Of a stretch of DNA of 8,912 nt, positions 1-6,243 are shown in pieces (within the stretch, counting starts at the first letter, position 1; each line of letters starts with the position of its first letter). Made by a program: the position numbers and the translations under genes. Under the pieces are notes generated by a model that saw nothing but the letters and a program-made list of their open reading frames with translations, ran no database searches and was not told the origin of the DNA. Source of the stretch: an uncultured Actinomycetes bacterium (GTDB taxonomy: Bacteria > Actinomycetota > Actinomycetes > Nanopelagicales > Nanopelagicaceae); contig CAIKID010000258.1 of NCBI GenBank assembly GCA_903827345.1, positions 1 to 8,912 of the forward strand, written 5' to 3'.

Positions 1-95
1 AGTGGTGTTTCCAGCGTGTTTTCGTCATCTTCTTCGTTTTCCTCTTCGGACAGTAACTTGACGGCATCCCCGCTGCTGCTGCTGCCTTCTCCTCT
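1..95 (+). other. Low-complexity 5' flank; possible interrupted signal-peptide region of the hydrolase
   Basis: This stretch is pyrimidine-rich, with runs of tct/ttc and four ctg/gct repeats. In the frame of the downstream hydrolase, positions 12-53 read QRVFVIFFVFLFGQ, then a TAA at 54-56, then LDGIPAAAAAFSS leading straight into the hydrolase. A basic residue, a hydrophobic core and an alanine-rich end are what a Sec signal peptide looks like, so this may be the true N-terminus broken by one stop codon, or a chance match. Another frame gives a serine-rich string that ends at TGA 97-99. No upstream gene can be identified. The window begins here, so the upstream start cannot be seen. Confidence 0.35.
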
Positions 96-1544
96 TTGAG
101 AGCGCAATGCGATTTTACCTCTCCCGCACTTGCAGGTCAAACATGGACCTTAGCAACACTTCAGGCACAAACTCTTAATTGGACCGCTTGCAACAGCGGA
201 TTTCAATGTGCTCAATTCCAAGTTCCTGTCGATTACAACCATATCAATAGCAGCACTTTCACTTTGCAAGTAATTAAACACGGAGCAAATATCCCGACTA
301 AGCGCATTGGATCTCTGATCATGAATCCGGGAGGGCCAGGCGGCTCAGGAATCCAATATGTGGAAGCTGCAGATTCTATTGTTTCTACCAGTATCGAAAA
401 TGTTTATGACCTCATTGGCTTTGATCCACGAGGAGTGAATCTTTCGCAGCCGATTCGCTGTTTAACCGATCCACAAGAGGACTATTTCCTTGGTGGAGAT
501 GGATCTGTGCAGACTCCAGCTGATCTGGCATCTGCAATTAACTCCTCTAAATTGATGGCCTCTGCATGTGCCATGTCTGCGGGAAACAGATTGGGCCACT
601 ACTCAACCCTAGAAACTGCCCGCGATATGGAACTCTTGCGGATCCTTCTCAAAGAACCAAAACTTAATTACATCGGTAAGTCGTACGGTACCTTCTTGGG
701 AACTCTCTATGCAGCCCTCTATCCAAAGACGACTGGTCGCATGGTTCTCGATGGTGCGGTAGATCCAAATATCCCGGTGCGAGATCAAAATCTGGCGCAA
801 GCGGTTGGATTTGATACCGCTCTCAAAGCCTTTATTGCAGCAAACTCCACTTTTTCTATAAAACAGATCCAGGCTTTTTTGCAAAGTGCGCGAACAAAAC
901 CGTTGGTGGATCGAAACAATCGCCAGCTCGCAGAGTCGCTTGTGGTGACGGGAATAGCGGCATCTCTTTACGATCCAACAAATGGATGGCCTTTGCTCGC
1001 AAAGGCGCTCTCCGAGGCGATTACCGCCAAGAATCCCTTTGGCTTCTTTCTGCTCGCCGATTCATATAATGAACGCGATAAGAATGGTCACTACGTATCC
1101 AACCAGACAGATATCGCTGAAGTTGTTTCTTGTTTAGATTTTAAAGATCTGCGCACTTTGAGTCAGATCCAGGCCGATGCGAAGAACTTTGCCGCAGCCG
1201 CCCCCATCTTTGGGCCATATCTGGCATTCTCTGGCTTGCCTTGTCTCTACTGGCAAGCTAAACCCGTCGTGGCACCGGCTCTTACCCACCTAGCGACCAA
1301 CCCGCTCTTGGTGATCGGCACTACCCGCGATCCGGCAACTCCGTATCAGTGGGCTATAGGTCTCCATAAAGCCTTGTTAAACAGCACTCTCATTACCTTA
1401 AATGGGGATGGCCATACGGGCGCAAATCGAGGCAGCGCCTGCGTAGATAAGGCCATGAACCGCTATCTCCTGACCGGGAAGCCTCCGACCCACGATATTA
1501 CCTGCGATACCGATGCCGCCCTCTCGGCGGCCGTTACGGCTTAA
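96..1544 (+). CDS. TAP-like alpha/beta hydrolase (peptidase family S33, tripeptidyl aminopeptidase type)
   Basis: This is probably an exported peptidase or esterase that removes N-terminal peptides from extracytoplasmic substrates; the substrate is not readable from sequence. Visible motifs are the oxyanion-loop NPGGPGGSG at residues 77-85, the nucleophile elbow GKSYG with Ser196, Asp412 in GTTRDPATPY, and His440 in GDGHTG. The order and spacing fit the S33 family, with the TAP-like C-terminal domain ending in a cysteine-bearing tail (C449, C470). Several cysteines in pairs (C32/C38, C122/C158, C346/C383) suggest disulfides and therefore export. Yet the only start in this frame is a TTG at 96, without a ribosome binding site and without a signal peptide. 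The frame stays open upstream only to a TAA at 54-56. The N-terminus is therefore uncertain: truncated, mutated, or mis-assembled. In many actinobacteria this gene lies between holB and a tRNA-Thr, and a tRNA-Thr is found about 1.2 kb downstream here. Confidence 0.85.
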   Translation: MRAQCDFTSPALAGQTWTLATLQAQTLNWTACNSGFQCAQFQVPVDYNHINSSTFTLQVIKHGANIPTKRIGSLIMNPGGPGGSGIQYVEAADSIVSTSIENVYDLIGFDPRGVNLSQPIRCLTDPQEDYFLGGDGSVQTPADLASAINSSKLMASACAMSAGNRLGHYSTLETARDMELLRILLKEPKLNYIGKSYGTFLGTLYAALYPKTTGRMVLDGAVDPNIPVRDQNLAQAVGFDTALKAFIAANSTFSIKQIQAFLQSARTKPLVDRNNRQLAESLVVTGIAASLYDPTNGWPLLAKALSEAITAKNPFGFFLLADSYNERDKNGHYVSNQTDIAEVVSCLDFKDLRTLSQIQADAKNFAAAAPIFGPYLAFSGLPCLYWQAKPVVAPALTHLATNPLLVIGTTRDPATPYQWAIGLHKALLNSTLITLNGDGHTGANRGSACVDKAMNRYLLTGKPPTHDITCDTDAALSAAVTA

Positions 1545-1592
1545 TCGCCAAGTTGGTAAAAAGCACCCCTTGGGATACGGCAGTATTTCCCT

Positions 1593-2237
1593 ATGCGCCT
1601 CGACCACGTTTCCTACGTCACCAGTCACGAACAACTCTCTGACACTGTTCAACGTTTAGGCTCCAAGTTAGGTACGACCTTCGTCGACGGTGGTATTCAT
1701 CCTCGCTTTGGTACCCGAAACTTCACCGCCCCGTTGCACAATGGGCATTACCTCGAAGTCGTCTGCCCGCTGGATCATCCAGCAACAGATAGCAATGCAT
1801 TTGGTCGTGCAGTTTCCAAGCGCGCCAATGAAGGTGGCGGTTGGTTGACTTGGGTTTTATCTACCGATGATATTAAACCTATTGAGACACGAATTGGTCG
1901 CCCAGCAGCAGAGGGACATCGCATGAAGCCTGATGGTACCGACCTGCGTTGGAAGCAGATCGGTGTCAATGACATTTTGCAAGATAAGCAATTGCCTTTC
2001 TTTATCCAATGGCTTACATCTGATCACCCATCGAAAGATGGAGTTGCCACAGCCGCAATCACGAAAGTGGAGTTCGCTGGCGACAAAGAGAAGATTAAGG
2101 AATATGCCGGTGCTGAAGTTTCAGATGCGATTGGTGATGTTGAAGTTATTTGGGTCGATCCAGCAACGAACGATGGAGACACTGGAATTGTCGCTGTCTA
2201 TCTTCAGACCCCAGCTGGTGAAATTCGTATTGATTAA
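1593..2237 (+). CDS. VOC superfamily protein, Glyoxalase_3-like
   Basis: This is a 214-residue vicinal-oxygen-chelate fold protein; the reaction and substrate are unknown. The N-terminal MRLDHVSYVT (His5), the GGIHPRFGTRN stretch (His36, around residues 33-43) and GHYLEVVCPL (Glu55) match the usual order in Glyoxalase_3-like proteins, where a His and a Glu of this kind can bind metal. The second half (WVDPATNDGD, then VYLQTPAGEIRID) looks like the second beta-alpha-beta-beta-beta module. There is no signal peptide, so it is probably cytoplasmic. The start is the ATG at 1593, the only ATG near the domain edge. It lies 48 bp after the hydrolase stop with no clear Shine-Dalgarno site, so the two may share a transcript. 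The stop codon overlaps the stop of the convergent DUF6941 gene. Confidence 0.8.
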   Translation: MRLDHVSYVTSHEQLSDTVQRLGSKLGTTFVDGGIHPRFGTRNFTAPLHNGHYLEVVCPLDHPATDSNAFGRAVSKRANEGGGWLTWVLSTDDIKPIETRIGRPAAEGHRMKPDGTDLRWKQIGVNDILQDKQLPFFIQWLTSDHPSKDGVATAAITKVEFAGDKEKIKEYAGAEVSDAIGDVEVIWVDPATNDGDTGIVAVYLQTPAGEIRID

Positions 2238-2674
2238 ACTGCTTGGTTAACCTTGAACCGAGTACGTTCTAATTCTTCACCATCAATTTCACATGTGAAA
2301 AGATAAGAACCTAAACGTGGAATTGGAAGCATTGGCATATTAAAGCCCAGATTAATTACCTGCCATTCACCTGGCTCTAGCCCTTCAGGACGACCCACTT
2401 GGAAGCTCATCTCAGCGCGAAATGGCCCGAAGGTATCTGGACCGGTAGGAAGCAACACATCTTGACCATCAATATCTTGCAATCGAATTATCAATAAGTG
2501 GTCGCGATTTGTGAGATCCCAGGGCACCTTTACCTGAACCGCTATTGCAACATTTATTGGCCAAGGAGCAGGGGCTTCAAGTGGAACGGTCACCCGGTCA
2601 ATCCCACCACCTGAGATGTACAAGAGCCCGTTTGGGGTTTCTACGTGATTACAGAGGATGGCAGAAAGTTCCAT
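2234..2674 (-). CDS. DUF6941 family protein
   Basis: This is a small beta-rich protein of unknown function, 146 residues from the chosen start. The beginning MELSAILCNHVETPNGLLYISGGGIDRV has the shape typical of DUF6941, namely a short strand, a variable loop, then L-Y-I-x-GGG. The middle is rich in beta strands with Pro/Gly turns (VAIAVQVKVPWDLTNRDH; FTCEIDGEEL). There is no signal peptide or membrane segment. The frame is open further upstream, and longer starts exist at 2698 and 2758, but those would run up to or into the tRNA gene. ATG 2674 is preferred because it begins the conserved domain and lies 7 nt after a TACCCT -10 element, as expected for a leaderless mRNA. It converges on the VOC gene with stop codons sharing TTAA. 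Confidence 0.75.
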   Translation of the reverse strand: MELSAILCNHVETPNGLLYISGGGIDRVTVPLEAPAPWPINVAIAVQVKVPWDLTNRDHLLIIRLQDIDGQDVLLPTGPDTFGPFRAEMSFQVGRPEGLEPGEWQVINLGFNMPMLPIPRLGSYLFTCEIDGEELERTRFKVNQAV

Positions 2675-2681
2675 AACGCAC

Positions 2682-2687
2682 AGGGTA
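2682..2687 (-). promoter_or_regulatory. Leaderless -10 element (TACCCT) for the DUF6941 gene
   Basis: On the minus strand TACCCT fits the TANNNT form of actinobacterial -10 elements. It ends exactly 7 nt before ATG 2674, so transcription would begin at or next to the start codon. There is no Shine-Dalgarno site and no good -35. It shares its TA step with the plus-strand -10 at 2686-2691. Confidence 0.5.
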
Positions 2688-2691
2688 CTCT
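2686..2691 (+). promoter_or_regulatory. -10 element (TACTCT) for tRNA-Thr
   Basis: TACTCT lies 10 nt before the first base of the mature tRNA, which would put the start of transcription around 2698-2699 with only a few nucleotides of 5' leader. No convincing -35 is visible at 16-18 bp. The 7-mer TACTCTT recurs upstream of the acyltransferase and of the hydrolase at 7156. Confidence 0.45.
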
Positions 2692-2701
2692 TACGCATTG
2701 C

Positions 2702-2776
2702 GCCTCGGTGGCTCAGTGGTAGAGCAGCCCACTCGTAATGGGCAGGTCGCCGGTTCAATCCCGGCCCGAGGCTCCA
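2702..2776 (+). tRNA. tRNA-Thr (anticodon CGT)
   Basis: A full cloverleaf can be drawn. The acceptor stem is GCCTCGG (2702-2708) with CCGAGGC (2766-2772), followed by T73 and an encoded CCA. The D stem is GCTC/GAGC around the loop AGTGGTA, which contains the G18-G19 pair. The anticodon stem is GCCCA/TGGGC with loop CTCGTAA, so the anticodon is CGT at 2734-2736 and reads ACG. The T stem is GCCGG/CCGGC with loop TTCAATC. All stems pair fully. The G1:C72 and C2:G71 pairs, with G35 and U36, agree with known threonine identity elements. The last 22 bases overlap the end of the MFS gene on the other strand. Confidence 0.97.
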
Positions 2777-3987
2777 GTACTTTTTCCCTCTTTATTTTGG
2801 TTTGGTAAATGTAGGCGCATCACAGCGAAGGCAACTATTGATAAGCCGGTAACTAAACTTGCAATCCATATCCATTGCAGGCCGGCTCCAAGGAGCACGC
2901 CTGCTAGAACAGGTCCCATGATTGATGCAATTGTCCAGATGCTGGTTGATGCAGCGTTATAACGACCACGAAGGTGCTCGGGGGCTAGTTGGTTAACAAT
3001 CGAGGGCATGATCGGTGACCAGATCATCTCGCCTATGCCAAAGACAATTTGGCAGATAATGACAAGAGCCAACGCCTGCGAGTGCACGATTCCAGCGCAA
3101 GCAAGCGCAATCCATGCCAACGCCCAAAAGAAGGCAGCGGTAGCAATGGATTTTCTACGATCTACCCTTTCCATTCGCTTTACAAACCAGAGCTGTGCTA
3201 CCGCGATTAAGAAGGTGTTGGCCGCAAAGGCCCATGCGATATCAGCGGGTTGCACCTTTGCTACGATCGAGGAGAAGGCAGTGAATCCGACTTCTAGTTG
3301 TGCGTAACCGCAGAAAATTGCACCAATCGAAATCAGCCAGAACTTAACGAAGACACGATCGCTAATTACTTCGCTCCACCCACCGCTTCGATTTGAATTC
3401 TCAACTCGCTCTTGACTGCTGCGATGTCCAACTCCGCGCACAAAGAGAATGACAATAAAATATACAATGTAGGAGATTCCGTCACCGTGGTAGAGATTGA
3501 CGAAGGTCTGTGGATTTTTAATATTAACTACTAGCGAAGCGATCATCCCTCCCAAGCCCATCCCGAAATTCATAAGTGCAAATTGCGAACCAAAGTATCG
3601 TGGCCTTTGCTCTTCACTTGTCAGTTCAGCGGCGATCGCACTCTGGCTTGGCCACATCGCCGACTGACCTATCGCGCAGATGGTTGTAACAACCAATGCG
3701 CTCGTGACGCCATGAATAGAAGCCATATTAAAGTAGCCACAAGCGCTAATCAGCAGCGAGATGTATAGAACTGGCTTTGGTCCCCAGTGATCAACCAAAG
3801 ATCCGACGATCGGAGAGAGAGTTAATCCGACAAGTGCCCCATAGGCAGAGATCAGGCCGACGACACCAGAGGGGATCCCTCGCACTTCATGGAGGTAGAT
3901 AAAGAGGAAGGAGAAGACCAAGCCATTTCCCACTGCAGAGAGCAGTACCCCCAAGAGCAGTACACGTATCTGGAATGGTAGTTTCAC
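2755..3987 (-). CDS. Major facilitator superfamily (MFS) transporter
   Basis: This is a polytopic inner-membrane secondary transporter of about 410 residues, the usual size for a 12-helix MFS protein; its substrate is unknown, and drug or metabolite efflux is one common role. In GTG-start numbering, hydrophobic helices begin at residue 5 (QIRVLLLGVLLSAVGNGLVF). The loop 2-3 motif A appears as GSLVDHWGPKPVL at 62-74, its second-half counterpart as KRMERVDRRK at 270-279, and LAPEHLRGRYNAA precedes helix 11. The frame also allows an ATG at 4050, but the extra 21 residues are non-membrane and unlike the family. GTG 3987 lies 6 nt after GATAAT, so it is the likelier, leaderless start. The C-terminal codons and the stop are read from the antisense of the tRNA-Thr T arm and acceptor stem. 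Confidence 0.88.
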   Translation of the reverse strand: MKLPFQIRVLLLGVLLSAVGNGLVFSFLFIYLHEVRGIPSGVVGLISAYGALVGLTLSPIVGSLVDHWGPKPVLYISLLISACGYFNMASIHGVTSALVVTTICAIGQSAMWPSQSAIAAELTSEEQRPRYFGSQFALMNFGMGLGGMIASLVVNIKNPQTFVNLYHGDGISYIVYFIVILFVRGVGHRSSQERVENSNRSGGWSEVISDRVFVKFWLISIGAIFCGYAQLEVGFTAFSSIVAKVQPADIAWAFAANTFLIAVAQLWFVKRMERVDRRKSIATAAFFWALAWIALACAGIVHSQALALVIICQIVFGIGEMIWSPIMPSIVNQLAPEHLRGRYNAASTSIWTIASIMGPVLAGVLLGAGLQWIWIASLVTGLSIVAFAVMRLHLPNQNKEGKSTGASGRD

Positions 3988-3993
3988 TTCACT

Positions 3994-3999
3994 ATTATC
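3994..3999 (-). promoter_or_regulatory. Leaderless -10 element (GATAAT) for the MFS gene
   Basis: On the minus strand GATAAT differs from TATAAT by one base. It ends 6 nt before GTG 3987, so the mRNA would start at or next to the GTG. No clear -35 is present. This element decides the start over the upstream ATG 4050, since an mRNA begun here could not include the latter. Confidence 0.5.
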
Positions 4000-4088
4000 C
4001 CCTATCGCGCCTGCTCTCTGTTGCACATTAATTTGCGGACAGCACACCACTCCTGTTAGCTTCTGGAAGATTCAAACCCGGCCCAAAG

Positions 4089-4118
4089 TTCCCATAAACC
4101 TCTCGGCATATTTACTCT
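4089..4118 (+). promoter_or_regulatory. Promoter for the acyltransferase gene (TTCCCA - 18 bp - TACTCT)
   Basis: TTCCCA (4089-4094) matches 4 of 6 bases of the -35 consensus TTGACA. After 18 bp comes TACTCT (4113-4118), a TANNNT -10. Transcription would start near 4124-4126, very close to the TTG at 4123. The space between the divergent MFS and acyltransferase starts (3988-4122) holds this promoter and the MFS one, and nothing else was seen in it. Confidence 0.45.
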
Positions 4119-4122
4119 TGAT

Positions 4123-6216
4123 TTGCACCCTCATTTAGTGGAGCATCAGAATGTGGCGAGCAAATCTGCAAGATCCAATAAGTTTCGTGGAGATCTGCAG
4201 GGTGTAAGAGGAATCGCCGTCCTATTCGTCCTGCTCTTTCACGCAGGTATTCCGGGTTTTCAAGGTGGTTTTATCGGAGTAGATATCTTCTTCGTTCTCT
4301 CTGGCTTTTTAATAACTAAGAATTTGCTCGAAGAGGAGATAAGAACTGGAACGATTTCTATACGGGAGTTTTATGCCAAACGGATGCGCCGACTCCTCCC
4401 GGCATCAGGTTTGGTTCTGCTTCTCACCCTGATTTTCGGATATCTCTACCTTCCCCGCGTATTAATCCCAGAACTCACTCGAGATATTTCTGCCGCAACT
4501 TTATACATATCAAATTTCTCCTTTGCAGCTCGAGCAACGGATTACTTCGCGGTTAACGCAACTCCCTCACCTGTAATTCACTACTGGTCACTCAGCCTCG
4601 AGGAACAGTTCTATATCTTCTGGCCAGTTGCAGTTCTTCTTCTCTCAAAACTTCGCTTCATGGCACGCACCTCCGTTCGGCACTTTGCGCTGTTAACTTT
4701 CTTCGCCTCCCTGGCATTTGCTATCTGGTTACTACCAAGATCAGAACCATGGGCATTCTTCTCACTACCAACCAGAGCTTGGCAGTTGGCACTCGGAGCC
4801 ATCATCGCCACGTTGGTTTCCAATTTTCGAAGGCTTAAATATTTTGTGGCATGGGTTTTGGGCTTCTCTGGCCTCGGTATGGTTATTGCCTCGGGGCTAT
4901 TTATAAGGAGTTCTGCTCAATTTCCTGGTCCCATCGCACTGCTACCAACAGTTGGCGTTGGATTAATTATTATCGCGGGCATTCAAAAACGTAAGACAGC
5001 CGTGAGCGCTCTTTTGAGCTGGAGACCTTTACAATATTTAGGAAAGATCAGTTACTCAATTTATTTGTGGCATTGGCCACTCTTTGTCATTCCCTTGATA
5101 GCCATGGGGCATCCCTTAAAGCTGGCTGTCAGAGTCGCACTTATCGCAATAACGCTGGTAATTTCTGCTGCGTCAGAGAAATTTGTGGAAGCCAAGTTTC
5201 GCCTAGGTCGGTTAAAAGCTAATAGACCTCTCAGAACATATTTGGCAGCAGCATTTTCAATTCTCATATTAATTTCTTCATCAGTGGGAGTCAGGGCCGA
5301 AGTACTCAATAAAGTTCACAAACCCCACAAGGCGGTGATAGTTATATCAAATCTACTTACCGCCGTAGTTCGACCAACAACCGTTGACGCTCCCGTGCCT
5401 GAGGATCTATATCCCTCGCTTTTTGATGCAAAGAATGACCACCCCATTAGTTATACAGATCGCTGTAATGTGCAAGTAAACGGGCTCGCGTCAAGTTCTC
5501 CCTGCATTTACGGTGACACAACATCAACTGTGACTGTTGCACTGTTTGGAGATAGCCATGCCCTCGCCTGGTTTCCCGCTATAAATCGCGTTGCTACTAA
5601 TAACCACTGGAAACTCTTTTCGCAGACCATGTCAGCGTGTGGTCCTCCGGACCTTGGTCAGTGGAATGCGCAGGCGGCGAAGGTATTAAAAAATTGTCCT
5701 ATCTGGCGCGAGGCGGCCATTCAAAAGATAATTGCCGCTAAACCATTGTTTGTCTTACTCACCGGGACAAGAGGATTTGTCGCCGTTCATGCGGATGGAA
5801 CCATAGCTCCAGTCACTGAAAATGCTTCGCTATGGTCGGCCGGAATGAAGCGAACTCTAGATAAATTTAAGGCGGCTGGAATTCGCCCAATCATGATCTC
5901 TGACATTCCATTTGCGAATAACGACCCAACAATTTGTTTATCTCTTCACCCCAAAAGCTCTATCGCCTGCGCAACTCCCGTTGTCCGAGCAATCAACTCC
6001 GATTGGGTGCTCCTTGAGCGCAAGGTCGCAATGGCAGAAAAGGTCACCCTCATCGAGCCGCAAATGTGGCTCTGTCCCTCAAGCCCTTGCCCGGTGATCC
6101 TCAACAACATCTTAATTTACTTAGATGCCAGTCACATGACGGCAACCTTCTCGCAGACGCTCTCCGGAAAACTCGGCCGTGCAATTGCGGCAAGTCTCCT
6201 CAAAACATTCCCATAA
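4123..6216 (+). CDS. Acyltransferase-3 / SGNH-domain fusion (OafA/OatA-type O-acetyltransferase)
   Basis: This is a membrane O-acyltransferase that probably moves an acetyl group across the membrane and onto an extracytoplasmic glycan; the acceptor is unknown. Residues about 20-400 form the acyltransferase-3 domain. It starts FRGDLQGVRGIAVL and has the R29-x10-H40 motif with the catalytic-type histidine in FHAG, then FIGVDIFFVLSGFLI and HYWSLSLEEQFY (153-164), with about ten hydrophobic segments and a final one near 375-395. After a linker, the exported C-terminal SGNH domain shows block I GDSHA (Ser478) and block V DASH (Asp668, His671), so the Ser-Asp-His triad is intact. The length of 697 residues is normal for the two-domain type. 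The start is unsure: TTG 4123 is only about 4 nt after the -10, while GTG 4153 has GGAG 9 nt upstream; neither choice cuts the domain. Confidence 0.88.
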   Translation: MHPHLVEHQNVASKSARSNKFRGDLQGVRGIAVLFVLLFHAGIPGFQGGFIGVDIFFVLSGFLITKNLLEEEIRTGTISIREFYAKRMRRLLPASGLVLLLTLIFGYLYLPRVLIPELTRDISAATLYISNFSFAARATDYFAVNATPSPVIHYWSLSLEEQFYIFWPVAVLLLSKLRFMARTSVRHFALLTFFASLAFAIWLLPRSEPWAFFSLPTRAWQLALGAIIATLVSNFRRLKYFVAWVLGFSGLGMVIASGLFIRSSAQFPGPIALLPTVGVGLIIIAGIQKRKTAVSALLSWRPLQYLGKISYSIYLWHWPLFVIPLIAMGHPLKLAVRVALIAITLVISAASEKFVEAKFRLGRLKANRPLRTYLAAAFSILILISSSVGVRAEVLNKVHKPHKAVIVISNLLTAVVRPTTVDAPVPEDLYPSLFDAKNDHPISYTDRCNVQVNGLASSSPCIYGDTTSTVTVALFGDSHALAWFPAINRVATNNHWKLFSQTMSACGPPDLGQWNAQAAKVLKNCPIWREAAIQKIIAAKPLFVLLTGTRGFVAVHADGTIAPVTENASLWSAGMKRTLDKFKAAGIRPIMISDIPFANNDPTICLSLHPKSSIACATPVVRAINSDWVLLERKVAMAEKVTLIEPQMWLCPSSPCPVILNNILIYLDASHMTATFSQTLSGKLGRAIAASLLKTFP

Positions 6217-6243
6217 CAGGGAAGAAGAGCATTCTTACTTGGT

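Noticed and set aside
1..140. Acidic or basic small proteins on the minus strand at the left edge (for example a frame with KLLSEEENEEDDEN, or one starting MPSSYC)
   Set aside because: They are low-complexity products of the tct/ttc runs, have no well-placed ribosome binding site or family likeness, and leave the window.
1515..1531. Perfect 6 bp inverted repeat GCCGCC-CTCTC-GGCGGC at the end of the TAP-like hydrolase gene
   Set aside because: It lies within coding sequence, before the stop, and no T-run follows, so it is not a convincing intrinsic terminator.
2675..2758. Longer start of the DUF6941 gene at 2698 or 2758
   Set aside because: The extra residues are not part of the family domain, the longest version would be encoded in antisense of the tRNA, and the -10 element lies downstream of both starts.
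2777..2796. T-rich stretch right after tRNA-Thr as a terminator
   Set aside because: A run of five T lies 4 nt after the CCA, but there is no separate hairpin before it; it also codes for the transporter on the other strand.
2738..2962. Plus-strand reading frame across the tRNA 3' half and the transporter's end
   Set aside because: It is a shadow of the minus-strand transporter and of the tRNA, with no start signal or recognisable domain.
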